In this document: positions 49,401-63,000 of the stretch, piece after piece | Layout of the letters: the number at the start of each line of letters is the position of its first letter | Numbering within the stretch: the first letter of the stretch is position 1 | NCBI RefSeq assembly: GCF_028769735.1 | Contig: NC_088171.1 | Coordinates: 71,565,216-71,629,215 of the forward strand | Direction of reading: 5' to 3' | DNA: 64,000 nucleotides | Origin: Zonotrichia leucophrys gambelii | Taxonomy: Eukaryota; Chordata; Aves; Passeriformes; Passerellidae | Made by a program: the position numbers and the translations under genes | Notes under the pieces: generated by a model | What the model was told of the DNA's origin: nothing | The model's input: the letters and a program-made list of their open reading frames with translations, nothing else | Database searches by the model: none

Positions 49401-52400
49401 TACACTTTCAGTAAGAGCGGTCACCTTGATCCTCTCTACTAACATAATAAAGCTGAGTTGAATTGAGTTGAGTCAAGGGAAGATAAAACCAGGTAGTATC
49501 ACAGATGACCATGAGTGACACTAGAGTACTTTCCCAAGTTTTAGAAGATGATGCCAGCACTGCATCTTTAGCAATCTCTGCGTGGTAAAAGTTAGTGACC
49601 TTTTAATGGTGACAGTTATATGAAGTAGTTTGAATAATTACCCCTGAAAAGATCCTTTTATATATCTTTACAGACATCCTGCAATGAGATGCTCTTTTGT
49701 GGCATTTTCATTTCCATTCTAAACCATATTAACGATTCACAGAGTTGGAGAATCAGATGGGGAGAAAAAAACCCAAAACAATTTCCTGCTTTCAGTGCTA
49801 TTGCTTAGAGGCTCTGCCTCAGAAGCAGCCAAGCACTCTCTGCAGCCATGATGGCTGAGAGCTCCTCACCAAGCAGGAAATTTGGGGCACTCTTCCCTCA
49901 CAGTACTTTCTCCATTATAACTGCTACCAGGCAGATAATGGGGAAAGAGCATTGCTAACAGCTGCAAAGAGCAGTAAACAAAGCTACAAACAAAACTGCT
50001 TAGGGAAATTATCATTTGGTGTTGCTGGCTTTAAAACCTGCATCTGTAAGTTTGCAAATAATTGCTTGTACTTAATTCAGTATAGAGCATACTGCAACAG
50101 AAAAAATGCAGGAGGAAGGAGGTGATGAAAATTGGAGAGAAGGAGGCTGTGTAACAAGCAAGAGAAGAGACCTTAAAGTTATAAAGGCGTTTAAAACATC
50201 AGAGGGTATTTTTTGTTGTTGTTTTTGCTGTTACAATTGTTTTCTTCTTCCTAACAGATGTTCAAGGAATTATATACAGACTAAGAAATATCCTGGCCAT
50301 ATAGGAGAGGAATAGAAGCTTAATTTTTTCTCTGCTCTTTTGCAAGAAATCGCTGAGGTGATGGACTCAGCTGTATTAATTTCATCAAACCCTTCTGCAT
50401 TATTATTAGCCTGCAGGAAAGTTAAGCCTACATAGATCTGAACCTCCTTCACTCAAAAGTCAGATCCCAAATCACTGCTCCTTTTCTGTTTTGCATTTTC
50501 TGCAAGGTAGACAGAATAAAAAAAATGTTTACCAAGGGGAAACAGGCTCCACAATACCCACACAGACCTGTACAAGACATGAAATGGACTTTAGAAGCAC
50601 TTTGTGCCATGTTCTTTTAGCTTGTTGGTGTAGTTTAAAACAAAGGTGATGACAACTGATAACAAATATTCATCTTCTCAGGGAAAAGTACCCTCACATC
50701 ATTATGAAGCTGATGCTGAAACTTAGTTTTGTGAGATTCAGAGGTGGCATCCTCGGAAGACTTAGTGAGTCTCAATCAACTTTATTTTTCCCTGAGGTTT
50801 GTTCATGGTTGCAAACCATCAGTCAGTTCTCTAAGATCTGTTGCAGGTGGAGACAGTTTCACTGTTTTGAGAATCCTGACGTAAAGGGGTGTAGGGCATA
50901 AAAATTACAAACCTAAGGAGCATTCAGGCAATCAGCGTTTTCCCAAGGGTTTAAATATTCTGTTAAAAAACACCCTGAGTGACAGCAGTACTTCAACTTT
51001 CCTTATATTTAAATGGGCTAATTCTTGTGAGAAACAAAGAAGTGGGCTAGAAGGAGGGAAGGCAGATTTTTATTCCAAGGTCTAAGCAGCTGTTGTAGAG
51101 AACGTGAAAAGCACAGAGCCTGAGACCTCATAAGAAAACAAACATCCTTAGGTCCTTTTTTGACATTTTTTTCCCCTCAGTGAATATTTTCACAAATTCA
51201 CTTGATCTACTACCTTCTGTCTTTAATTAAGATGCTGGCAGGTATGTTTTGCTTGAATTCATGCCAGAGGATTTATTCTAATCTCCTCCTTTTATTATAT
51301 GTTCATCTGGAGGAGCAGAAAAAAAATTATTCACCAGTTCCTGTGAAGGGTACATACATACTCCTTTAATTGTGTTGGAAATCCCTGTGGACCTTGGCAG
51401 AAGAGAAACATTTAGAAGACATGACACCTCTAAAATAATCAGTTTTTGCTGTCTGCTGTGGGGTCTGACCCCCTGACTTGCAGTGAGCAGGAGTGAAGTC
51501 CCTGAGTGGTCCCATGGAAGTTTGTGTTGCTGCAATAGCTGAAGCTGAGGGAGATCCCTTTGGAAAGCCTGAGGCAAGAGAGAAGAACCTGTCTCTAAGT
51601 CATATATTCATATGTCCACATTCATTAGAAAGTCAGAAGTGGAAAAAAACCATCAGTCTAGACTGTTTCTAACACAGTTACTCAACCAGGGCCAAATTTG
51701 CCATTGATGCATATTAAGAAAGTATTTATGAATAGCTCACAGAATAAGGAATCAGCATGAATACATGTATTGCAAACTGGCCACAAGCAGGGAAAAAAAA
51801 TGTTGCTTGAACAATATCCAGCAAATATGCTATTCAGCTGATCTGTATGGTTTTTGTTTAAAAAAAATCAACAAAACCTCCCCCTCTCTTCCCACTATTC
51901 AGATTGCTCTCCAGAAATGGTACAATGTGTTCCTGCCATTGTAAGCATCCAGCAGCCCGACCCACGCTGACAGTACAGCTCTGGCACAGCACATCCTACA
52001 ATGAAGGGCTCCCAGTGTCCATGAACTTGCTTTCAATGCTCTCTGTACCTGCTATTGACAGAAAGGACTCAGAGGAGATGCCCCCTCCCTCTCCCTCACC
52101 CACCTTTTTTCCCTCATACCCCGCTCCACAGTGGCCCTTTGATGAGATCACATAGTAGTACTGATTTTTATTTTCACATTTTGACTGCTGCAGCATTTTT
52201 CCGTCCCCCTCTCCTTGGCTCCAGCTCTGTGGGGCATTTGTTAGCAGCCTGGTTTACCTTTACTAGCTAAATGGAAGGCAATGATGGTGCACCCAGCTGG
52301 CAACGGGCAGAATGAGCCAGGCACAGCCCAGCAGCACCAACATTGTGCTTGAAGCCCCCAGCCTGTCTCAGGACTGAAATACCTGCCTTTATCAGAAGCT

Positions 52401-52539
52401 GTGAAAGTTTATCTTTAATTAAGTCCAACAAAGATACACTGGGGCTCAGTAGGCTTGTGCTTTTGCTGCTAAGGTAAGAAGATAGGGCATCACTCCATTC
52501 TGTTTGCTAAAATGAGGAATCAGCATGAACTGTGTAATT

Positions 52540-52828
52540 AAGGGCTGAAAGGAGAAAAATATGAAATTGAATTAAACCTGACAGCGTAATGCAAAGAATC
52601 AATAGCTTTATTTGCTGCTTAATGATGATGATACTGTTCTCATTTCATTATGTGTGAGTCACAACCAGCTTTTTGTTGGCTTAATTGTATTCTTTAGCAA
52701 GTAAACTGAGGCATAAAATTTACAGCAGCAACACCTGTTAAAAAAAGCTTAAGAATGTCATCAGCTGGTCTAGAACAGTAAAATGAATTTGCTTACCAGC
52801 ACACTCGATTATTAAGATATGACATTAT
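52540..52828. promoter_or_regulatory. candidate conserved non-coding element
   Basis: Non-repetitive AT-rich block with homeodomain- and POU-like words (GAATTAAAC, TAATGCAAAG, CTTAATGATG, GCTTAATTGT, ATTATTAAG) in under 300 bases. Identification as an enhancer is inference from composition only. Confidence 0.3.
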
Positions 52829-52880
52829 CTTTTTTCCCTTTTTCTCTTTTTCTTTTTTTTTTTTTTTTCTTTCCTTTTTT
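52829..52880. repeat. poly-pyrimidine tract
   Basis: About 52 bases of C and T with a 17-T core, ending TTTTTTAG on the plus strand. Low-complexity sequence; no exon is apparent after the AG. Confidence 0.85.
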
Positions 52881-53549
52881 AGCAATAAAGGCTTCTTTGG
52901 TCTGACAGGACAGAAAACCCAAACATCCTCTGGCAGTGCATCTTGTGATCTGAGCCCTACAATGACCTGTTTCAGTTTTCACGTTTGGGATTACAGAGTA
53001 AATCCTAGATCACTCTGTCTCTGTGAAGTGACTCCAGCTTTTGGCAACGGTTGAACAACACTGCATTTTTTGCCTTTCCTTTTCATGGCCTCTCTACCAA
53101 AAATAACATGTAAAGAAGCAGAAAGAGGAACAGAAGTGGGTGAGAAAAGAACTCAAAGGAGACAGCTGAGGAAGGCATGACTGTCACAAGACTGAAGGCA
53201 TTGTAGGTGTTTTTTAAAGCAAAATGGCAATGGGAAACACTCATTCATTTATTTTGAGGTCTTACAGAGTGCTTGAGCCTCAGAGAGGTTTTAGTTATGG
53301 TGAATCTGGGAAGGGACATAGCTGTAAATGAGTTCCAGTAGACTGCAGATGCAAGGAGGCACTGGTAAAATGAGAAACAGATATAGGGTAGGCAGTGACC
53401 AGTTTCTTTGTCTTTATTTCTCTTCTTCCCATCTGTTTTGCTCACGGTTCCTCTTTCTCCTTTGTCTGTGTCTCTGTAGGTCTAGGTCTTTTTAGCAGCC
53501 TCCCTCTTCCCCCAGCACCTTGGTGAGGTCCCTAGGGGCTGTTTCTCTT

Positions 53550-53568
53550 ACAACAACAACAACAACAA
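53550..53568. repeat. ACA trinucleotide repeat
   Basis: Six ACA/AAC units in a moderately GC-rich stretch. Confidence 0.9.
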
Positions 53569-56426
53569 GGGGGTGCAAATTCAGGGCTGCAGAGGCCTCT
53601 GGGTGCTTGGGCTGCCCTGTGGCTCCTCCAGGACCCAGCTGCATGCCCAGAGGAGGCTGAAGGTGCAAGCCCAGCCACATCCATCCTGGACTGAGCTGCT
53701 ACAATGGGCAGGTGCCAGGGGCCATTCTGGCACACATCCCACAGCAAGGACCGGGTGCCAAGTGCAACTGCTGTTCCTCAGATTTGGCTGGAAGTGGCAG
53801 GTCTTTCTGATTGAAATACATTCGTTTACTTTTGCCAGAAAACCTCTCTTTTCTCTCCCTCTTGTGCATTCTGCAGTGCCTGTGCCACCACTGGACAATC
53901 CTGTTCCAGGGCAGCAGCAGGAGTCATAATGACTACTGCCATTTTCCAGTTGCTTTACAGGTCTGCCCTTAGCTCTGGTCTCAATTACCAGGGATTGCAT
54001 ATTTTAATATTACTCTGAACTGCAGAAATGAGGAGCTTTAAACAGCTCAACAGTCACATCACAGCCTAATATTGTTTTCCTCTAATCAGAAGATCTTTGC
54101 TGTGAAGAGGTGGAGAGGTGGCCCTGACAATGGGGTGTCTGCACAGAGCAGACAGATTTTCATAGCTCTTGTGGAACTTGCAGATTTCCTTGGGGATCTA
54201 ATGAATTAAACATTAAACCAATGTATGTTGCAGTAGATACAATCCCATGATTAAATTCAGAAAAAAAATTATAAAGACATCTACACGTGAAGACCTGCAA
54301 GACCTCTATGTCCCACAGCATAACTGGGAGTATTGAAATGCAGTGTTGTCCTAGGAAGTTCTGCTACAGAAAAAATCACATTGTGCATGTCTGTGATTAT
54401 TATTTTATGTGTGATTTTCTGCATAATATACATTCAGCTTGAGACTAAAGGGGATATTTGTTTCCTGACTGCAGACTTTGCAAACCATATGTACACCTGG
54501 ACTGGTGAAGTCTTTTACACAGCTACCAAGCATGAATAGCTAATTGGCAAAATTGCACTGCTGCTGCTGGACCTCGTACAGTTCTGTTGGCCTCACTGCA
54601 ATTAGTCAGGTTGTGACTAATTAGCTCTCTGTAAACACTTCTGAGGATGATGCTTATGATGGAATAGAAACCTCAGCTCCTACTGTCTGCCTATCTGCAT
54701 TGAGTCTGCAGGACAAAATAAAGGGAAAAGCAGCCAGAGACACTCAGAGTTTTGTTAGACCCCCTGAGCAAAAAGATGCTCTTTTTATGTGGTAATTTTT
54801 CACAGTAAAGTTACATACAAATGGATCGAAATCCCCCTTCTCCCCTGTCTTTAGGCTGTCGAATGCTTTATTAGATGCTTTTCTCCTAGAGACAAGGAAT
54901 CCCTGACAGAGGACTATCAGCCTATTGGAATGATAATTCAGGATCTTCCCTCCAAGTTCATGAGCCCTTTTCTTATACACAAGGCCAGGAAGGATTTTAT
55001 GGGAGCTGCAAACTAAAATATGCTGCCCAGTTCTTTCCATGATAGCTTTTGGGAATAAAAAAAGGAAAGTGCTCTGTGAGCAGTTGGTGTCCACTCCCTT
55101 CCATTGCCATGCATACATTGTTTTCACATTGCTCGTGGCTAGTATTTGCTACTTTCCTTCTATGAAAGCAGAAAAGGAGAGTAAGGGCATCATCCACTTC
55201 TAAGGAGGCTGTGACAGCTAAAGCTTGCCAACAGCTTGGGTAACTGAGGACCAGAGAGCTGGAGATCTCTGTGCTGTGTACCAGGAGTTGATATTTCAGT
55301 GCTGGCACATGCCAATCTTTTTCCACCTAGAGGGTAATCTGACTCTTAAACAGCCAGGAGACTGAAGGTCTCTAACTTCTGAAGGTATCTCTAGCCCTTC
55401 AAATTAAGATATTTTAAATGGAGGCCATTGTCTGATTAAATAATATACCAGGACTGGTTTTGCAGGGATTTCTGTTTTGTGAACTGTTTAAATACAATGG
55501 AACTTAAAGGTTACTTTTGTTTTGTGTTTATTTTTTTTTTTCTCTGAAAAAAAACCTCCCTTAAATAAATGAAGAAAGAATTGCAGAATTAGAAAGAACC
55601 CTTACATTCAAAACAAGAGGCTTGACTAATTTTGAGTAAATAATAACATTTTCCTTAGCTTAAAGATCCATTAAGTAAAATCAAATTGCAATGTCCTGAT
55701 TGTGATGAGATAGCTGTGGTATGTTAACAGCCTTTGTCTGTACGTGAGTGGGAGTATGGAGAGGGAAAATGCTTTCATAGAAAATAAAGCAAACAGCGCT
55801 GTTGTGTTTGCAAGGATGTTGGGAGTCTGCAGATGAGGGAGGTAAACAATTGCTTTTATTAATAGCAACAGATCAATGCCACTAGATTAGCAGAAACTGG
55901 GAATAAAGCAAAAAACAAAATATTTTTTTCTAGTTGCACCTCTTCACCTCCATGCTGAGCACAGTCCTTAGCTATGAGCTGGAAGCAGTAACATACCCTA
56001 CCAAGTATGGGCTCAAATTTTGAGACCAAATAAAAATTTTCCCAAGATTTATAAACTAAACAGAAAGTAGCAATGTGCATACACTGAGGACGCTACATGT
56101 AAGGATGGAAGAGCAGATGAATGAGTCAGTGGCTCAGAAAGTGCTCCTCTTTGTCTCTCCAGTTTTCCTCTGGGAAGAATAAACTAATCCAAACCAAGAG
56201 AGGTTTGCTTACTGTCTTTTCTTGGCTAGGAGATAGCTCCAGCTCCAGCTGCTTCACCCATACCCATGGTGGGAGGCAGGAGGTGGGAAGTAGGAGCTCC
56301 TGAAATTTCTTTCAGGCTGGAGCCAGAAAATGATCAGATCTCATGAAAAAGCAAAGGTGTGGAGACAAAGATGTGCATCTGGGACTTTTGAAGGGGTGCT
56401 GGAAGCTAATTACCAGGCACAATTAC

Positions 56427-56459
56427 TCAGTACTAATTAGCTAGGCTAATTAGTACTGA
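56427..56459. repeat. 15-bp palindrome with paired TAATTA cores
   Basis: Positions 56427-56441 and 56445-56459 are exact reverse complements around TAG. Each arm has CTAATTAG, a homeodomain-type core. Another GCTAATTAC is at 56405-56413. Confidence 0.93.
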
Positions 56460-56512
56460 ATGTCATTGCACATGTGCCTTATCTTCAGGCTTGTCTCTTC
56501 AACTTGTCAACC

Positions 56513-57019
56513 TGAGCCAGCACATGCCCAGGTGCCCAAGAAGGCCAGTGGCTTCCTGGCTTATATCAAAAGCAGTGGGGCCAACAGGAGCAGGGCAGTG
56601 ATTGTACCCCTGTATGCTGGGGTTCTGTGAGGAGCAGCTGAGGGAGCTGGAGGTGTTTAGCCTGGAGAAAATGAGGCTCAGGGGACACCTTATCGCTCTC
56701 TACAGCTGCCTGAAAGGAGGGTGTAGCCAGGTAGAGGTCAGCCTCTTGGAGGTTAAAAGTGATGGGACAAGATAAATGCAGCCTCAAGCTGCACCAGGAG
56801 AGATTTGGATTGGATATTAGGAAAAATATCTTCATGGAAAGTGTTGTCAAACATTGGAGCAGGCTGCCCAGGAATGTGGTAGAGTAACAAAAAATGTACA
56901 GATTTTTAAAACGTGGTACTTGGTTTAGACATGGTTTAGTGGTGGATTTGGCAGTGCTGGGTTAATATTCAGACTTGATGATCTCACAGGTCCTTTCCAA
57001 CTGAATTGTTTCTGTGATT
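56513..57019 (+). mobile_element. CR1 LINE fragment with an internal deletion
   Basis: The sense strand starts with GCCCAAGAAGGCCAGTGGC and AACAGGAGCAGGGCAGTGAT, continues GAGGGAGCTGGAGGTGTTTA, GGATATTAGGAAAAATATCT, GACATGGTTTAGTGGTGGAT and GACTTGATGATCTCACAGG, and ends TTTCTGTGATTC. The roughly 150 bases expected between the CCCCTGTATGC block and the GAGGAGCAGCTGAGGGAG block are missing. The frame is not intact. Confidence 0.92.
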
Positions 57020-60000
57020 CATTGGTGTTGGAGAGCTGTAACCCTCACAGGCTACAAAAGGCTGTAGGAACCCCTGTCCTGCCAGCACGTCAGTACAAAA
57101 GCTTCCAGATAAAAAGGAAAACCAGAGTTATTTACACAGTCAGTTTAATGGGAAGACACCCATGGCTGTACCAGAAATTTTGCCCATGTATTAACTGGAG
57201 AAACTCTCATAGTTCTCAAGGCTTAGACAATTTTGTCACTTGGGAAGCAAAAGTGCAATTTAGCATCTTTTCTTTACAAATACTCAAAAAGTTCTCTCTA
57301 TAAAATTAGCAATTAGAATAAAATTCAGAATTTATATAAAAAATAAATGAATGGTCTAACTTCTGAAAATTCAAGTTCAAGATATCAAACTAATAATTAA
57401 AAAATTATTCTCTCAAGAGTTCCTTCATTATGTTTTGAATATTTGTTTTTTTTTTAATGTCAGCCTCTAAATGACATAAACATATCTGAGAATTTCCATT
57501 TGCTGTTGTATATATATCACTGCAGTATCAGTGGCAAAACCTTAGCTCCTATCTGGGTCAAAATACTCACTTAATGATTTGATACATTTCTGTATTTTAT
57601 CTTTCCTAGAAGATCAATAGCCATCAGCTCCTGAGGGAAGTTAACTAGTCAGATCACACATTTCCACAAGACTATAGCCAAAATCTGTGAAAACTGCAAA
57701 AGGTTTCTGTTTTGCAAATCCACACACAACCAAATTTTTCGATACTGCTAAATGTTGTCATGCAGTTCTCAGTCATAGAGAATTCAGACTTCAGCACAGG
57801 ATGTTACGACTAGATGATTTGCTATTGTAAGAAATAATGAAAGCTAAATTACACTTAACAAATGAATAACAAGAGCTCCTTCCCATTATCCTCTTTATAT
57901 ATCCTGATCATGTGGTATATTACAAAATTCAGCCATTCAAAATGGGTATCCCATTTCTTATTTTACACTGAATGTAATTTGAGAGAGGAAAAGTAAGGTA
58001 CACACTTTATTTGGGTTAATCAGCTGTGCATGTCTTGGGGGAAATAATTTGCAACTTGCAGTTCTAGGGAAAAAACCTCAGAGGTTGTAATGGATCATAT
58101 ACACCAAACAAAATTCAAAAGTGTCCTGCATATCCAAGAAAAGGAAACACCATAGTGGAATGTAAGGAGAGGAAAAAAGCAAGACATCTGAAACAGCCCT
58201 TCTCATTGCATTGGCACTGAAGAGGCTTCCTGGGGGGCTACATTCAGATTTGGGCACCGTGCCGCAGCCAGTGTGTGGCTCAGCTGGAGGGAGGGCAGAG
58301 GCAAGCACCGAGTGAGATCAGAGGTCTGGAAAACGTGGCTTCAGAGGAAAGTCTGCAGTTAATTAACCTGAAGAAGAAAGTACTAAGGAGGCAACATCAC
58401 AACAGTCACCAAACACACAGAAGTATGGTGTGAATCAGGGAGGCAAAGCTCACTGTGCGTGCCCACAGCGGACGCCCGAGCTGGGGGCCCTCCCTGCCTG
58501 CAAGGGAGGATTGGGCCACATGTGACCTTGCAAGGACAAGGCTTATCAGGCACTGCAGAAGGTTGCATGTGGAGCCTCTTGCACCTCCATTCCCAACAAT
58601 GTTTAAACCCAGGCCAGGATAATTGATCCTTTGCTCAGGCAGGAGTGGCCTCTTGACCCTGCAGCCCTGCTTTATTTCCATTTTAGAGCTGTACTAATGC
58701 TGCTAGGCCAGAGCAGGGCACTGACACCTGTCCCAGGCTCTCACCTGTGCCAATGGTTGGCAATGAAAGTGTCAAAGGATGTGCAAAAACTACATAACAC
58801 AACAGTGGAACAAACTAGATGTCAAAAATGTGCTAGTACTTAGCTTCCTTTTGGAAGATTATGGCTTTATGACACATTGTCTTTTTAAGCTGACCCAGGG
58901 TAACAATAGACATTCTCAATGTACATATACTTTTCTACCCTTTTATCATTTTTTACTAGATGATTTGCTTCAGTGGTAGCTAGTGGCATTGAATTCCATA
59001 TTTAACTGTGCTTTTGGGTAAAAATATGCCCCATCTTAGCAGTTAGTTATGAGTTATAAAGAAAAGGTAATTAGGAGTTCCCAAGTTGCCTCATCTACAT
59101 TATTCATTACTTGGTGTACTTCTATCATGCTCCATGTTATTTATTTAATCTCCAGGCTAAGGAGGTTCAAGATTTTCACTATCTTTTCATATGGAAGTCT
59201 TTTTGTGTCTGTAGTAATTTTCATCACTGGTCCCTGAATCATCTCTGCTGAGCAGCATATGCAAATCTTTTCTTTTTCTAACTGAAGCAAGGGAAGAAAA
59301 TGCATGGGTATTTTTGGGTTTTTGGGGGCAGGGAGGGAAGATTTTATGTTCATATTTGTTTTCAGATCATTCTTTGCATGGCTGATTTTCCACAGATTTC
59401 AAAATATATGGCTACAGTGCAGGAATTACAGACAGTTCTGCAAGTTTGTTCTGAACTTGGGAAACAGTGCGTGCAAACACATATTGATTTCTTTGTCTGT
59501 ATTGATCCTTCTTCATTACTTAAGTCTCAAGCCATAAAATCTGATGGTTAGAAAAAAATTCTGATAACCTATACTTAGTCTATTAGAATTTCTGTTACAG
59601 GTGGCATGTATTCTTCCATTTTCTTCCAAAAGCATAGCAAAAAACTGAATTCAATTCAATAATCAACTCCAGTAAAATTTAAAGTGAATCTAATTAAATA
59701 TAAGGAAATACAGAACAACACGCAAATTACTATATGCTCTGTTCTTCTTGTCTATGATGTATGAATGGGACCCTTGTATTTCTTGTCCTTGTCCTCTATT
59801 TTTTAAGAACTGTGTGGATTTTTCAACCACTATGCGGTGCATGACGATAATCTGCACTTTTGCTTCAATGCTGCACTTCTGCTCCAAAGCAAATTGCTAG
59901 CACGAGCACAGTCTTGACTCCTAATAGGCAGACAGAGGCTGAGAAGACATGACTGCACCCTAAACTCAATGCCAGCCCCACACCCTTGCTAGAGGAGCTG

Positions 60001-63000
60001 ACTGGCAATGTAAGAAGTACAAAACTGACCCCATCAGAAGAAGTGATAGTGACAGGAGGGTTTGATAACATCAAGGAGGTGAGGAAGGTTCCCCCAGGCA
60101 GAATGTCGTTAGGGCATTTTGAGGAAGAAAGGGAATATCAAGCTTCCTCAGAGCAGAGCTATGTCTCTGTGGAGTATTGAACCCTGCCTTATCAGGTAGC
60201 AAATCAGAGCGTTTAAAAAATGACAACGTTACCATTGTGAAAAGTGATCAGCTGGGCATACTCATTTTATCTGCCTTCAGGTCTTCCTGTCACAGAATTA
60301 TAGTATAAAAGATGACATTTTGTTCTAACTTTTTACTGATTTGCATTGCTGTTAGAGGTAGGCAAAGAATTCTAATATCATCTATGGGTTGCCTGGCATT
60401 TGAGGGCTTATGTCAGATCTTTTGGGTTATATGAATATTTTCTTTGATGTAATGATATTTTCTATTCTTACAAGATCTATTTAAAAGACAAAGAAAAATC
60501 TCTCTTCAAAATGTGTAGTTAATGAAATAGCAGTCTGTGTCACCTAATGCATTGTGCATTTCATAAATATATATTACAAGTTAGGACAGCCAGCTTTCCC
60601 ATGCTCATCTCAATCTAATTCTTTGAGATCTTCTGGGTCACAGTAGTTTTATTTGAGAAATACAGACATAGTGTTGCAGCTGATCAGCCTTTTGGATATT
60701 ACATTAATGCAGATAGCTCATAAAGAGAGCAGATGGACTGAGAGCTCCCAGCCTTTGAGTATCAGAAGTATATAAGTATTAATTTTATTTATTTGATCAT
60801 TCATGCATCAAACTACAGTTCAGAACAGATTCCTCTATCACTGGCTGCTACTTCTAAGCCTCTATAGACCTATTCTGACTGTATGCATGTTGGACTGCAA
60901 CTTCTGAATATTCAGATCTGGCAAGGCTGTTTTTCTTTACTTTATGGTGCTTTACACAGTCATAGAGCAAGAAACAACCTTTTCCCCCCCTCCCTAAGGT
61001 AACATGATTCCAGTTCAGTCTGTTGCACAAAATTTGTTGTAAGAGTCAGCAAAAGTCATGGAGAACACAGGTGTCTGACTGGAAAGCCCAGCAAGTGCGC
61101 TGAAGTCTGAGCAGCAGGCACAAGAATATAAGACCTGGAGAAATCAAGCGTATAGAACCAATATGCTGAGAAATAAGCTAAAAAATAAAGTGGACATGCT
61201 ATTCCACCTTCCATTTCCTTTGGGAGAGCTCTATTTGGAAAGTTGATTGGAAGAAATTGTAGTGAGTATAATACAGGTATGCAGATAATAGCGTGTGTGT
61301 TGGGGACACCTCCTCTGATCACACATTGCACCCTAACACTGTGGGACTTTACTTTCCCTGTTCCTGGAAAATAATAAGATTGAACCAAGCAAGCATTGGG
61401 GGGTCCTTGAGGACATGAGCATTTTTTTGCCACAGAACTACTTGTGGCCAGGATCTATCTTGTGCAATGAATGAATTCCTAGTTCTCTCCTTTCTTTCTA
61501 TGCTTTCTATCTCTTTATTGTCCAGATCTATCCCTATTTGTTCCTTTTCTATGCTATTTGTTCTTTTTCCATAATATTTTTTTCTTTGTGTGTGATTTGG
61601 ATGTTCTTATATACATTTGTGTGCTTTTTGATGTGTCTGTGTCTTTTTTGTGTGAATCTGATCTGCTTAACTGAGGAGGCAGCTTTTGTTGCTACACTAA
61701 GCATATCATCAAAAGGGAGCTACCAGCAAGTCAGCCCAACACCAGTACAAAGACTGAATGAGCTAAGAAGACTAGATGTGGTGCCTGCTATTCTCTAGGA
61801 GCACTGGTGCAATAACCAGTCTCAGAGTCCAAAGCCAAATTTTTCTGTCCTTGATGCTCTTTGCTCCTTAGTGCACATTTTGTCCTTCAGGGAACCAAGA
61901 TGTGACAAACCAGCTGCAACCCAGCCCAGATGACATTTTATCTTTTCTTTAACAAGAGCAATTACTATAATTTCTAATATCAGTCAAATGGTTGCCAAAT
62001 GGTCTCTCTACAGCTAAAGTCTAAGGAAATATGGCATATTGCTAAAAAGAAGTTACTTCCCTGTTTATATGTCAGAGGCATTAATCTTCTTCTTTTCTTA
62101 TTCTGAATCTTTTATAAAGGATGATAGATTTTTAGGCTAGTTGTTTACCATGGTATTAAATAGATTGAGATTTCTCTGTCAAAACCATAAATGTATTTAA
62201 CTGTACAATGTTCTGAAGTGACAAGGTTGTGCAAACACCCTAAGCCCATTGAAACCAACACAGAATTCAGCTGTTCTTCCCTTCATGCCACTTTGTGTCC
62301 CAGGAAGCACAGAAGCTATTTCCAAGCCAAATTTCTCCCTGTGCTGACACCCAGATAATTTTCACCATCTCCCCTCAGACTGCACTTAAGTTATGTTTTC
62401 TGAGTATCACAATCCTTCCTTCGGACATGGCACCAAGGCTACTCCTCCTCACAGGTCCCAGGCAGAGCTTCCAGTGGCTGCCTGTTCTTCCAGAGGGATG
62501 GAGGGCCTGTCTTTAGAAATCCAGCCTATTGACTCATTTCTGGACCACTTTCTTCTTGCTTTTCTGGCTTCTCATGGGAAACCTACCTTTGAAGCTGTAA
62601 AGCTGACTCCCCATCAGCCCCCAACACTGAAACTCAAAAATAAGGCCATGCCTGCACCCTGGGTGATCTGAGCTGCTCCTGTGTGATGATGCACCAAGCT
62701 GGGTGCATGATGGTGCACTGCAGGAACTCTGGGCACAGCACAGATGCATGCAGGGGCTGCACTGCTGCATCCACTGAAGGGAAGGGAGCTGCATGGAAAC
62801 AGCAGCTACTAATCCAAGAGCCTTTGTATTGATTCTGAAAACATGCAGCCTCTGCTACCATTGGAGTTTTGAGTATGCCCTGAGAATGTCAGCTCTGGAA
62901 TTGAACAGTTAGGCTACCTTAACCTTTAGTAAATTAAATAATGGTGCCTGGGTAGTGGATGGTGGCAATCTGTCATTCAAGACTGTCAGAATAGTCCCCA

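Noticed and set aside
53573..54000. 118- and 139-codon frames on opposite strands
   Set aside because: Mutually overlapping, Cys/Ser/Gly/Pro-biased and without a domain; produced by local GC-rich composition.
60290..60335. CACAGAATTATAG as a CR1 terminus
   Set aside because: Only about 13 bases are similar and the flank does not continue the CR1 pattern.
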